From positions 180,157-227,038 of the forward strand of contig CAMPET010000015.1 in the NCBI GenBank assembly GCA_946803715.1: a stretch of 46,882 bases of DNA, written 5' to 3'. Below, one piece after another: positions 10,891 through 39,370 of the stretch. The position numbers and the translations under genes were made by a program. Position 1 is the first letter of the stretch. Each line of letters opens with the position of its first letter. The notes under the pieces were generated by a model. That model had not been told where the DNA came from. It ran no database searches and worked only from the letters and a program-made list of their open reading frames with translations. Source of the DNA: Beroe ovata. Lineage: Eukaryota > Ctenophora > Nuda > Beroida > Beroidae.

Positions 10891-11101
10891 CGCTACAAGG
10901 AGAATTAGCTGGTAAAACTAGGGACTCTTATTGTGAAAATTAAACTCGAAAGCAAAAGACACAGGTAGTAGGCATATACTGCAGTAGGTCTAATATCGAT
11001 GATAGAGATTGCAATTCATTGATTTTCGCTTGATCATGGATCTGGAATCGAATCTTGTCATAATTGAAAACATAAAGTCCTGCTACCCCATTATGAACAT
11101 C

Positions 11102-11962
11102 CTATTCAAAGAACTCCACAGTCTTATTTCTGACATAGTGCTTGAGTGGTGCCGGTAGCCAAGGAAACACCCTGACAAACATCTTCCCGACCGCATATCT
11201 CATCACAAGAATCTCTTCCTTTTCCTCCAGTATGCCCCGGATACATTGGTCTGAACACAGCTCGATCGGCATCATTGTCACCCTGTGCGACATTCTCTCA
11301 GTCATGCTGGTAGCCACGTTAGCTGGGAAAATGGTCGTGAACTTGACTCCTGTGTCGATGAATTCCACCCTTAGCTGATCAGTCATGTGTATCTGCCCTG
11401 CTTTTGTAGCACAGTAATCAGTCACCTTAACAAAGGGGAAGAGACCAGCGCCAGAGCTCATGTTGATCACGTGACCTTTACCCAGCTCGACCATCTTGGG
11501 TAGGAAGAGCTTGATAAGCCACATGTTGGAGGTTAGGTTGGTTTTCACGGCCACGTCCAGTTTCTCCAGGCTGAGGTCCCCAATTGTCTCACCCCAAGCC
11601 ACGCCGGCGTTGTTCACCAGAACAGTAACCGTGAAGCCACCCCCGGTGATGTCCTGATACAGCTTCTCTACTTCGTCCAATTTGGAGATATCACATGTGT
11701 AACCATGTGCTTTGTATCCCTTTGCTCGGAGCTCCCTTACCTTGTCGTCCAGCCGAGCTTTGTTTCGACCAACACAGTGAACAGTGTTTCCCATCTCAGC
11801 GAATTTGTCCGCTAGCCCGCCACCGATCCCCTGCGATGCTCCTGTGATAAGCACGTGTTCGTTTCGTATCTGTTTCTTGGGTCGACACCGGGTGATAAAG
11901 TAGATCACCTCCAGTAGGAAGTAGAACGGGAGTTTGAGGAGGGTCAGGAGAAGGGATGCCAT
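11102..11962 (-). CDS. SDR16C-like dehydrogenase, tandem copy 2
   Basis: Intronless, 286 aa, ATG at 11962. Same layout as copy 1: N-terminal anchor, TGASQGIG, CDISK, NNAG, NMSSGAG and DYCATK, then FTTIFPANV. It retains the full catalytic set and looks like the most canonical member of the array. Only about 210 bp separate its stop from the copy 1 start, so its neighbour's promoter must be compact or shared. Confidence 0.88.
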   Translation of the reverse strand: MASLLLTLLKLPFYFLLEVIYFITRCRPKKQIRNEHVLITGASQGIGGGLADKFAEMGNTVHCVGRNKARLDDKVRELRAKGYKAHGYTCDISKLDEVEKLYQDITGGGFTVTVLVNNAGVAWGETIGDLSLEKLDVAVKTNLTSNMWLIKLFLPKMVELGKGHVINMSSGAGLFPFVKVTDYCATKAGQIHMTDQLRVEFIDTGVKFTTIFPANVATSMTERMSHRVTMMPIELCSDQCIRGILEEKEEILVMRYAVGKMFVRVFPWLPAPLKHYVRNKTVEFFE

Positions 11963-12119
11963 CCTATGGGGAAAGGTTATCGGAATAATTAATCATGGCA
12001 GACGAGCATTAAAACAATTTGTTGAGAATACAAAAATTCCTCGACTTTAAGTCAAGGTTATTCTCAATTCAGTAACAGGAGCAAATAATTTTACAAAATT
12101 CGCATCATGTTGAAACATT

Positions 12120-12941
12120 TCACTGTTTCAATGAGTCGACAGTTTTCATCGATATGAATTTCCGAAGTGGCTGTGGCAGCCACCCGTACACTCTCAGCCC
12201 AAACGCCGCTATAGAACTCTTCACCAGTACGATATCGGTTTTATTCTCTAGGATCCCTCTCAGACAAACCGCCGCTCCGAGGTCAGGATCTATTCTCGTG
12301 CAGTAGACGTTGGTGAACTCCACTGTATCCGAGTTGATGAGCTCTGCACGGAGTTGTCGAGTCATGTGAGCTTGTCCTGCTTTAGTGGCACAGTAATCCG
12401 TCACTCTGGTCGTGGTGAAGAGTGCTAGAGCTGACGACATTGTGATCACGTGACCTTTGCCGAGCTCGACCATCTTGGGTAGGAAGAGCTTGACAAGCCA
12501 CATGTTGGAAGTTAGATTGGTTTTCACGGAGCTATCCAGCTGGTCCAGAGTCAAGTCTCCTATACTCACACCATACTCCACACGAGCATTCATGATCAGG
12601 ACAGTTATGTCATGACCTGCTGAACTCATGTCTTTGTGTAGTTTCTCAACTTGGTCCGACTGGGAGAGATCACAGATGTGGGCGTGGGCATTGCGTCCCT
12701 GTGATCTTATCTCCTCAACGTTCTGTTCGATCAGTGCTTTGTTTCGACCCACAAGATGCACTGTGTTACCCAACTCGGCGAGTTTTTGTGCAAGTTTAGC
12801 TCCTGTGCCTCTTGATGCACCTGTGATTAGCACGTGTTCGTTTCGTATCTGTTTCTTGGGTCGACACCGGGTGATAAAGTAGATCACCTCCAGTAGGAAG
12901 TAGAACGGGAGTTGGAGGAGGGTGAGAAAGAGTGAGGTCAT
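12120..12941 (-). CDS. SDR16C-like dehydrogenase, tandem copy 3, divergent
   Basis: Intronless, 273 aa, ATG at 12941. The N-terminal anchor and linker are nearly identical to copies 1 and 2. The cofactor motif is TGASRGTG. The NNAG motif that stabilises the central sheet is altered to MNAR. The catalytic Ser region reads TMSSALA and YCATK is kept. About 13-17 residues are missing after FTNVYCTRID compared with the paralogues. The frame is fully open, so it is probably expressed, but activity is doubtful; a changed or structural role, or early decay, are alternatives. Confidence 0.82.
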   Translation of the reverse strand: MTSLFLTLLQLPFYFLLEVIYFITRCRPKKQIRNEHVLITGASRGTGAKLAQKLAELGNTVHLVGRNKALIEQNVEEIRSQGRNAHAHICDLSQSDQVEKLHKDMSSAGHDITVLIMNARVEYGVSIGDLTLDQLDSSVKTNLTSNMWLVKLFLPKMVELGKGHVITMSSALALFTTTRVTDYCATKAGQAHMTRQLRAELINSDTVEFTNVYCTRIDPDLGAAVCLRGILENKTDIVLVKSSIAAFGLRVYGWLPQPLRKFISMKTVDSLKQ

Positions 12942-13320
12942 CGGGAGATGTCTGAAGATAACTCTAGAACATAATAGTCAGGAGCAGAAATTTATGTTGT
13001 CGGGATCTGCAGAAACAACGACAAATTATTGAAAAAAATACACCCATGCACCCACAAGATGAAATTCATCACATGGAAATAGGTGCTACACAATCACACG
13101 CACGAATTGTACCATCAACAATCAGCAATTAACGATCACCAATTACCGTACACCTGATATACAAAGAAAACACTCGCTTTCCAATCACATGGGACTTGTT
13201 TGGAGAATTATGTGGTTGTGTAAAACCGTGTGTAAGCTGCAGAGTTCGTGAAAATTTGGTGTAAGGAATAATTCTGATCCAGTCGCATGCGGCGCGCGTA
13301 CTGATCGATTTTCCACGGAA
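12942..13320. promoter_or_regulatory. Divergent intergenic region between SDR copy 3 and CDC14
   Basis: The region separates two outward-pointing genes and should contain both promoters. A CpG-rich GCATGCGGCGCGCGTAC patch sits about 30 bp upstream of the CDC14 start codon. No other element is recognisable. Confidence 0.4.
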
Positions 13321-29747
<16,427 letters not shown>

Positions 29748-32700
29748 TACCCCATTTCCCTTCCTGGCAGACTAACTGCCTAATTATTCCTTATAAGGAA
29801 TGATTCCGGAGGAGACTCGTGGAGATATAGTACCATTAACCGCCACTTTATACATACACACAATACCCTGGACTGTTTTATATATACATCTGTTATAATG
29901 CTTGAACTTTCCCATGTTATACCTGTATCTTGTTAACATCGACGAAGGATTTTATGAGAGAGGACAAAAATTGGGCCTTTTCCGTTCTATGTTTTCTTCA
30001 TTTCCGTCCTTTTGATCAAGCGATTCTTGTCCAGCTCTATTACAACATTGATCTAATATATTAAATTATTCTCGTCTATGATCTATAAATAGTGTTAAAA
30101 GTTTAATTAACATGATTATATACACACTGTAAATTGTTATTTTAAATACACAGAATGTAAATAGTAATATACTTAGGGACAAAATGACAGACTTCTTGGT
30201 TCATTATTTGCCAAGACTTTCCGCCAAGATTATGGGATTGTATGAAGTGGCATAAACGATTCCAAATTATTATTTTGTGGCATGTAATATCACCTCGCAT
30301 TTCTGCAATATTGTCTTTAACCACTGGTATGGTAAAGATGTACACTGGAGTTTAGGAAGTGTAATTTGGAGATATATTGAGATTCATACTGGTTCTTCCT
30401 ACCGTTGTGTCAAGGAAGAAATACCAGCAGCGATGAAGAAGGAGGTACAAAATTTCTGCATCAAAAACTGCAAGAGTTTCGTCCCATATCAGAATTAAGC
30501 TGATTCATTTGGGTTCATTACGTCTTTATGTAGCAGCTAGATATTATGAGTATTCCAAGCATATAAATACCTGTGTCACATTGATAGTATCAGTCCAAAT
30601 ATTAGATTTTAGGTTTGTCCGAGATTCTTAAACAAATTCTGGTTCTGTTTATAGAGTGTAATATGGGACAGTGAAAACTTGAGTCGGAAAGCTAGAATCT
30701 AAGATAGGTGTTCTTTGGTGGAAGGAATTTGACAACTCAGACAAGATAGTAAACCTACAGTATGATATTGACTGGTTACTTTTCCCAATTTCCCAATTCG
30801 CTCATGTCCGTGGCTTTACCATTGTGTCTGAACCCCGACGTCAAATTGATGCTAAGAAGTGAAGATGGTGCTTTGATAACTATTGTATGCTTTTTATATT
30901 TTAAGTTTAATGTTACACAGACAGGAAAAATACTTGTTTCATTTTGTTCTAGCCCTCACCTGATGTGCACTGTACAAAATACAGGGTATTTGTTCAATGT
31001 ACATTGTCTACAAGTACAATACATGGGTACATTGCTGTTGGTACAACAATTCAAACGAAAGTAATACTTTCAAATCAGCAATACAACAGCAATGTATTGC
31101 GTTGTTGAATGTACATTGTACATGAAACATCATCCTTTCGACGTCACGCGTAATGTATCACATTTGAACCAATCAGCGATGAGTATTGTTTCCGACATTA
31201 TCCAATCAGAGGACAGTATTTCAAACGCGCGCGCTCTATTCACAAATACCATTTCGTTTCTTTGAATGTACGTACATTTATGCGTTGTGTGTTTGGCTGC
31301 GTGTATAGTTCTTTGTGTACACTATTCGTGTGTGAACTATGTCCGTGATTCGTGACTTCTGCTCCTTCATTAATTGAATCAACTGGACATGGCGAGAGTG
31401 TCATTTCGCTTCCTATTATAGTGTAATCAGTGCTGGCCCCGTAAATAATTCATCTCCAGTTTTCATTGTTTTCTCTCAATGCTCTACTTTTGAGAGGTCC
31501 TCTTTATAGTGTAGATTTGTGTACATTCAAATCGCCCCTCCCACTCAATTATCATGAGAACAATGCGTATTCTTCATCACCTGGCTTTTCCAGTGACTAT
31601 GATTTGCGATAGCTGAGCTCCCTAAATGGAGCTTTGCCCGGGGCCCATCCATTATCAATCACTGTGTGAAGTCCCCAACATCAATTGGATCTTACTGAAT
31701 ATACTTCTTTCATAATCCCACCCCATATTAGTGCTAATAACACAGTATACACAGCTTCATTCAAACTGACAACGCATGCTTCATCTTGCCACACTGCTTC
31801 TCTATATTATTAGAGTTCCATAATGTATTTAGTGTGACTATTGCAACCGTTTATTCGCTGAAATTCAAGAAATTTGGAGCTCGCTATTTATTGCCAAATT
31901 ACCGTCAAATTTGTGTTTACCATTACCACACAATACTGCTAGTTTGACAATGACAGCTCTACATAAATTAAATTCATTCGATTTTCGTGCGTCATCATTT
32001 TTTGAGAGTAGAGCTAATTCGACGTTTTCTTTGGATCATCTTAAAGTATGATAATGATATGCAGTTTTACATGCAATTTTGGCATTTCATGATCCATTAC
32101 ACTCTCTCCTGAAGTGCAATACGCCCATGATCGTGCACGCCAATGTAAATTCTCATGATAAGTTAGATCATGCTGTGTAATTCAGAGGAGAGCAAGTGGA
32201 GAGCATCAGAGAACCTTTATTGATGTGACCATTTATATTTGTCGACTTTTGAGCTGAGAAGAGGGTATAAGTATGTTGTCCTTCATATATAGCGGTGATA
32301 ATTCGTGAGCTTGTTATGATCAATACAACTATTTTGTATAGACTGAGCCGCAGCAGCTATAACATAAACAATACATTTCATGTACTGTGTACATTCAGTT
32401 TAGAATGTATTCATTTTGAACTGTATTCAAAGACCTCATTATTGCACACAAATGTATATCGACATTCTTGTCTACATTTCACCAGTAGCTCTTGCAGGTG
32501 TCCACTCCGTCTCAATCCAGGTCTCGGTATAGGTACATTCCCTGATCTTCCTATTACAGGTTCTGAACCGCTGTAAACAATACACTTAGCCTCACCAAAC
32601 CGAGGCGTATAGTGTGCTCGCGAGAATAACGTATATAGTCCAGGTTGTGTGGTACATCACTGTTGTATTAGTAGTACCAGATGTTCGGTTTATAGTTGCG

Positions 32701-34132
32701 TACTTTGCTGATTCTTACCAATATCCTGCCATAATATAAGGTTCGTCATCATGCTCCATTTCCAAGAAGAAGGAATAAGGATGTACCAGTTTTTGAAGCA
32801 ACTTCTCCCACACTAATATAATAATGCCACAGCTCAGTCATCGGGTACTGTATCACATTACCACGGTAGCTCCCCCTTTTTCGGATGATGTCATGTTACC
32901 ATGACGTCCAACACACACACACTCTCCCCATGAAGCCAATTTAATTTCCCAAAACTTCGGGGTGGGGTGGTTTAATTCGTTGCGTCGTGTTAAATCCTAA
33001 TTAAAACTGTACACGGGGATTCGTATAATATTCGCGTGTTGGAAGAATCCCCCTTCTTTTTATTCTTTTCTCTTCTGTACTCGTCATCTGAACAGTGGCG
33101 GCTACGATCAGTGACCTGCTGCGTTCTTGATCCACATTCTTTGGTAATTTGACAAATTTCAACCCCATTTCAGCAAATTTCATAAAACGCGAAATAAAAG
33201 TCTTCATNCCCCCCCCCCCACACACACACATACATACACATAGAGACACACACGTCACACATACAGACACAGACACCCAGAAACACACGTATATCAAGTT
33301 TCTCATTATAGACACAGCAAAATATACTCAAAACAGGTCTTTATACTCGATGTGTATGTGTTTTGTATAGTCTGTGGCACCGTGTGTTTTGCGGCACCGT
33401 GTGTTTTGCATTCCGTATGATCTGTGCGTTTTGCACGTCTCTGACGTATGACATGACTCATGACTCAAATACAAGAGGAGACAATTGTACAATATACGGT
33501 CAAACTAGAGCCCTATTCATTGTGATCTAATTTATCTGAGCTACTACTCTCTCTCGAGTATTGTCGCTCATATAGTGTTGATACTGCCAAATCATGATGC
33601 GGCTTGGGTTATGGGTATGTGGAGTAGCGATAACAATTATAGATTTATGATAGCTGTCAGGAATAGATCTAACCATAACTTAGACTCTGCAGAGTGGGTA
33701 ACAGGAGCTTCCCTGTTCTGATGATTATAGTGACACATATTAAACTGGCTCGACCCCCGACTTCTCGATATCGTTATTGGAAATTTCCATGTCACAAGCA
33801 ATATCAGCTCGGCTACAGATCCAATGCACGTACAATATATTTTGCAATGGTGTGTGCTATAATTGTGGGTGCGTTGTGACAGTTTCTGTGATCGGCGTTT
33901 TTGCGAGACTTTAGTATATTCGACCTTATTTGGTGATGATCGACGGTAGAACAGGTTGAACTTGAAGTATCTCATTTAGGAGAGCGGGGAGATTTTAATC
34001 ATTCTCGATTGATCAATCCCGCATATCTATATACAACTGACATTAATACACACATCCTCTTTATACACACATCTTTGTAAGAAGATATGAAAATGTATCT
34101 CACTCACTCTATCATCTAGCTGTGTCTGCATC
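29748..34132. other. Intergenic, no supported gene
   Basis: Short frames here have neither plausible domains nor supported splice sites. I see repeated GTACATTG motifs (about 30970-31130), two CCAATCAG boxes with a GCGCGCGC patch (31164-31235), possibly a promoter-like element, a GGCACCGTGTGTTTTGC tandem pair near 33375-33410, and a single N at 33208 between a T-rich stretch and a C/CA run. Confidence 0.6.
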
Positions 34133-37100
34133 ATGTCATTCAAACGAGTGTGCTGTTTTCTTCTCTTTGAACTGGTCATATCCATTCCTCTTGCACTGAT
34201 GATCTACTGGCTACTCTCCCTGCGGACAAATAATTTCACTGGTGATAACATGCTGTAAGTCAAACATAAGAGTTTTCTGTGTAATTTTTTGATTTTTAGA
34301 GTTTAGAATGCTGCAAACTTCTCGAATGATCACCAATTATATCCACAACTATAAAGTGATCACTGCAACCCTCCCCCCTCTCTCTCCCCACTCCCCCTCT
34401 CCCCCTACAGCTACCCCCCTACCCCCTCCCCCTCTCACTNNNNNNNNNNNNNNNNNNNNNNNNNNNNNNNNNNNNNNNTCCCCTCCCCCTCTCTCTTCCA
34501 CTCACTCCCCCCTCTCTCTTCCCCTCTCACCCCCAATGTCCTCCTCCAGGATCTATCTACACGGTGTGGTAATGATGTTCACGTTCACGTACCTGCTGGC
34601 ACAGGGAACTGCTCTGATTAGAGTGTGTCCGTCATCTCGGCAATGTGCCAAGATCACTCACTCCGTCTTCAACACTCTGGCCATGGTGTTCGCCATAGCG
34701 GGTATCATCCTCATTGTGAGCTACAAGTGGAAATACAGGGTAAGCAGTTGCAGAGTGGCAGACGGCAGTAATATGGCTCCTTTTGGGGGGAAGTTTTTCG
34801 ACAGTCTTCCTCTTAAAATAGCAATTATTAGGTGACCTCTTTTCAGATGGCGCATTTCCAGTCGATTCACAGTTGGTGTGGGCTTTTCCTTGTGTTCATC
34901 CTAATGATTCAGTTTGTGGGCGGCAGTATAGTCCTACAATCCTGTTGTAAGGGTAAGAAGTACCTGTACAAGATCTTGTAGTTGTTTTATTTAGCTGCTT
35001 TAAGAAGTTTACCGGTTGAAAGTTATAAACATCGTAAAATCACGGTTCCGTGAACCTTTGCATCTCCTTATAAGGTCAATTTATAGTTGAAATCTGCTTC
35101 ACCTCAATTAGGAAACTTCCATTTATTTAATCGGGATTCTTTACGGGAGACGATTTTTAGAGGTGTCGCTCATCTGGGAAAGTAAATGCCTCGACACTCT
35201 CACACAAACACACGAACACTCTCACTCACAAAGACACTCTCACTCACAAACACACGAACATTCTCACACGAACACACTCTAACACCCGCACATTTAGGAG
35301 CCTCGTTGAAGTCCCGAATGAACTACATTCCCTCTCATGTTGCTATGGGAACAGCTACAATACTCATGGCTGTTGTAACGATTGTTAGCGGATTCGTCAA
35401 TGTTAAGGTGGGAAATATGTGATTGCCACATGTAAAACTGCAATTCCTTTATGAGTCATATGCAAAATATGGACCAGAAATGAATTTGAAGTGAACTCAA
35501 TATGATAGGGAAATCTCTCTCCCTAAACCCCATGTTTTTCTCTCAGGATTTTCTGGATCTAGGTCCGGTCAACACTCGTGATCTCAGTTTTGAAAACTCG
35601 ATACTCAACCTCATGGCAGTGCTCTCAGCTCTCGTTTTCCTCGCGATCCTCTGTGTTGTGGTGTCAAGACGAACGAGGCAGACGATTGACTATTCCGCCA
35701 ACAGTAATGACGGTAAATATTATCCTGTGAATGTTTGGATTCGACATGCTCAATTTTTAAATAATTGGATAGAGTCCAGCATCGTCAAACGCAACAAATT
35801 GTTCGTATTATAGTGCAGCCTCCAGTTGTCATAAACTTAGGGACATCAGAAAACTCGTCTTTTAATCTGATACCCTTCGATTCTGGATCGAGAGGTAACT
35901 CCTGTGTAAAAAGTATACTCCTTCATAAATCAGCTTGGGGAGCACATGCTCCTTTACAAAGTGTGCAACTCACTAGATTTTGTAATATAATGATATTTGT
36001 TGTAAATGATCCGATGTACATTGTACAGCTGTACAGCCATAGAATTGATCCATGTTCGATCGTTGTTGCTCCTTGAATGTTGGAACCTGTGTTTTCATTG
36101 CTCATTCTTGATTCCCAAGGCAGATCTTAGTTCATGCTAATTCCAAAGTTTCTGCCAAGTTGTGATGATAAATTGTATGGTACAGGTGAGAAAGTGGGCT
36201 TGTATCAAGTGGACACGAAGACGACGAACAGCAACAAATCCAAACACCTCAGTTGCGATACCGCGTACAGGTTAGAGCAACCTTTGGTTAGGGCTGCTAC
36301 AGGTTAGACCTTGTCTCAAAAACCGTGGGATATCACATCAGACACAGTACACACCCTTCATCACAGACCTTTCTCCAAGTTCCTCCACTACATGTGATCT
36401 GAAACCTCCCCCTTTCCCCGCAGTGATTTCAGCTCTGCCCCCGATTCTGCGATCAAAGCAGCCCATCATCATGGGCCTGGCAGTAGGAGCGATCAGCCAG
36501 CGGGGCAATCTAGACGCTCGAGTGGGGATGCCAGGAAACAGTCGGAACAACTTTCACCTCCCACTGAACAGCGGTAAATTCGGAAATGAACCATGTTTGG
36601 GAGGGAGAACATGGAGTTGAAATTTGAATTACCTGATTTTGTTTTGTTAATGTTCCCTAAAGTTGTTCTTTTGCTACCAGCCCCCTTCTCCTTAGTTCTG
36701 CTCGTGGACGAGACAGTGACCAAGGGGGACCGAGGAACGGGGACCCACGGGACCCACAGTATCGGGACCCTCTCTCACCGGGTAGCCTGAGATCGAAGAG
36801 GCCCCAACAAGACCCTAGATCATTGCAAGGTAGAAAGTCTAAGTGTTGGAAACCAACTTACAAGTGTGTGCGTGGGTTTACGTGTGTGTGTATGTGTTCA
36901 CTGTTCACGCTTAATTCAGTGCTCCCGACCGGAATATACCTCTTTCCTCACCATATCTCTCTCTCCTTAGATCATCCGCTGCTGTCACCCAGCTCGAGAA
37001 GTCCGGCTACACGTCCTGGAGATTTGCCGAGACAGCAATCCTCCCCCTCCTTCCACAACCACATCCCCCCTCACCATCATCCCTATCTGGAGAAGAGGGG

Positions 37101-38324
37101 GTCGTGTCCTGCTGGCGATACCAGTTACCATGACACCGGTTACCATGACAACAATTACCACGAGAGATCTAACTCACAGCAGGGCACGAGCCCGCATAGA
37201 TCACCGCCGACTGTTTTCAATGATTCCGATGACCACAACATGGTATCTCCACCTGATATTCCACCCCTGTTTGAGAATAATCCACAAGGCAGGGGATCGA
37301 GGAGGGATAAACCTAAACTAGCTCTCAACATCCCTCCTCCGCCTCCCCAGTTCAATGAGGGATCAGCGGCGTTCCCTTCGCAGTACGGTGGACAGGTATG
37401 TCTCCCTCGATTATATCGAAACTTCAGTTTTGGGCGAGTCATGGATAATGAGATTGTGCCACGAAGCTATGCCCAGTTCTGACATGATCCGCTGCCCTAG
37501 GTTGAACCGCCAGTCTCATCCAACTCCCCGCCCGCCCACAAGCCGCTCTCCCCTCACCGATCTGAACCCATCTCCACGTCCTCGTACAACAACCCACTCT
37601 CCCCTCCCTCCTCGTATCCATCCAACAACGGATCTGTACTGTCCCCTGAGCTCAGCCCGACCAGTCCACCAGTAGGGAACAGTAACTCGTTCAATGGCCG
37701 TCCTATGAACAGACACCAGGTCGCTAGACAGATACGATATGAGACTAGGAGAGCCAAGGTGGAGCAGGTAAGCTCAATGAGTCCAATATTTCATATCATA
37801 GTGATAGTCCGATATTTGGAATCATTGTACTCGAATGTCAGGGAGTGGTCCACTCATAGACTGATGGCTATTCTTGACTATAATCCCAGGCGAATCTGGA
37901 GTTACAGCGGTCAAACACTCCACCCACTTCTACATCCTACACACATTCCCTAGCTCCCAACAAACCGCGACCGTCCAGTCCCCTATCCCCCTCCATATCC
38001 AACGATTCTATTATCAGGTAAGCTGGTCATTGCTCTCTGACTGTTGACATCACTTTGACACCCTCACTGACTGACACCACTTTCACTGACACCAACTCTC
38101 CCGACTGCTGCAGTGAGGATGTTGACGGAATTGCACCGAGAAGGGGCAGGACAAGTTACCGGAATGCGGTGAGGGACGAGAATTCTGGACCCGCACTGCC
38201 GGCGGCTCCCTCTGCGGGTGTTAACCCGCTCACTCCGCCAGCTAAACCACCGAAACCATCTCATATGATGAAGAATGTGACAGAGAAACAAAAGAAAAGT
38301 GATGAAGACATTCGATGGTTGTAA
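34133..38324 (+). CDS. Cytochrome b561-family transmembrane ferrireductase with a very long cytoplasmic tail, twelve exons
   Basis: Exons: 34133-34254, 34550-34739, 34847-34952, 35298-35407, 35547-35712, 36186-36270, 36424-36573, 36696-36829, 36971-37395, 37501-37767, 37890-38017, 38114-38324. All are GT-AG and in phase; the protein is 697 aa. Exons 1-5 encode six membrane segments. The four conserved haem-ligand histidines are in YLHGVVMMF, ITHSVFNTLAM, IHSWCGLF and PSHVAMGT. The family moves electrons from ascorbate across membranes to reduce iron or monodehydroascorbate. Usual length is about 220-290 aa; here roughly 460 residues of Ser/Pro/Arg-rich, probably disordered sequence follow TM6. 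They include PxxP motifs (IPPPPPQF, TPPAKPPKPSH), SPxSP clusters and a YHD repeat (SYHDTGYHDNNYHE). Intron 1 contains a 39-N gap in a CT-rich tract. The continuous phase argues against two separate genes. Confidence 0.85.
34440..34478. other. Assembly gap of 39 N
   Basis: Run of N inside a C/T-rich tract (about 34365-34548) in cytochrome b561 intron 1. The flanks are low-complexity CCCCTCTCC-type sequence. Confidence 0.99.
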
Positions 38325-39370
38325 TGTCTGGACTGTAGACTTTTTTCATTTCATTTTATCTGGTATTTTAGATTGATTTCAGAACAAAACTGACGTGACA
38401 GTGTTATCTGACAGCCGACTTAGTGATTAGCATTGAATCTTTATAATTGCTCCATTATTAATTTGAACACCCAGCACTGTTTCAAATTGTTCAATTCCAT
38501 CCAAATTCATTGCATTCATATTGAATGGGAACGTCGCGCGCGATCACACATTCGTAGCGCGCATTTCTGCTTTGCGCGCGCGGCGCTAATTTACTACTGT
38601 GAACAGGGTGAATGACATCCCACGCCACACAAAAGTTCATGCGCCTTCCGCATACGTAGATTATGAATAGTCATTATCCAGGCTTGACATGCCATATTTT
38701 AGACTTGAACGGCACTGTAGTAAGAAATCACTCTCATTGTGACAATGCAAACGACTTTTTGAAGCAGAATATGTCATTTATATCGCAAGAGAGCTCATGC
38801 CAAAACACAGGTTTTATGGAATTCTTAATTGCCATCATCATAAACATGATCATAAACATTCACATATGCATTTTGCAATGTAGCATCTGAAACTCCGATA
38901 TCATGTCTATTTTCATTCCCTTTCTTTACTTCTTCATTGCAATGCAGTCAACAGATATTAGTATGCATCTAAATCATTCCACAGCTAACATCTCTGTTCA
39001 AAGGTAAAACGTAAAAGAATAAGCGCTGAAGTTGAAATTCTCACCACAACATCGAGTACCGACAATATTCGGAATGTGTAGATTGCACGATGACCATAAA
39101 TCTATGGCAACTCGGTCCTAATTTGGCCGCAAATGCATCCCTTCAAACTATAGACTCCCTCTAAAAATGTAAACAATGTCTTTCAATTCAGTCACCTCAA
39201 CATTATCAAAATCTAGATAAGAAACAGCATATTCCCTAGCTATTGTTCAAATTATGCATCAATCCATCATGTCTCCTTTCTCTGCTTGACCGAAGGAACA
39301 ACCTCCGGTGTTTGGATCATCAGTGAAAACATCCACACAAAATATTCATAGCGTCATCCGTGCGTGATTT
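38325..39370. other. Intergenic, no supported gene
   Basis: AT-rich. CpG-dense patches GTCGCGCGCGATC and TTTGCGCGCGCGGCGC lie at about 38533-38585. No coding exon is recognised. Confidence 0.55.

Noticed and set aside
30277-30498. 73-codon frame resembling a small gene
   Set aside because: No domain, no splice support and no neighbouring exons.
34308-34835. Plus-strand frame crossing the 39-N gap
   Set aside because: Its first half is C/T-rich intron with N; only 34550-34739 is exon.
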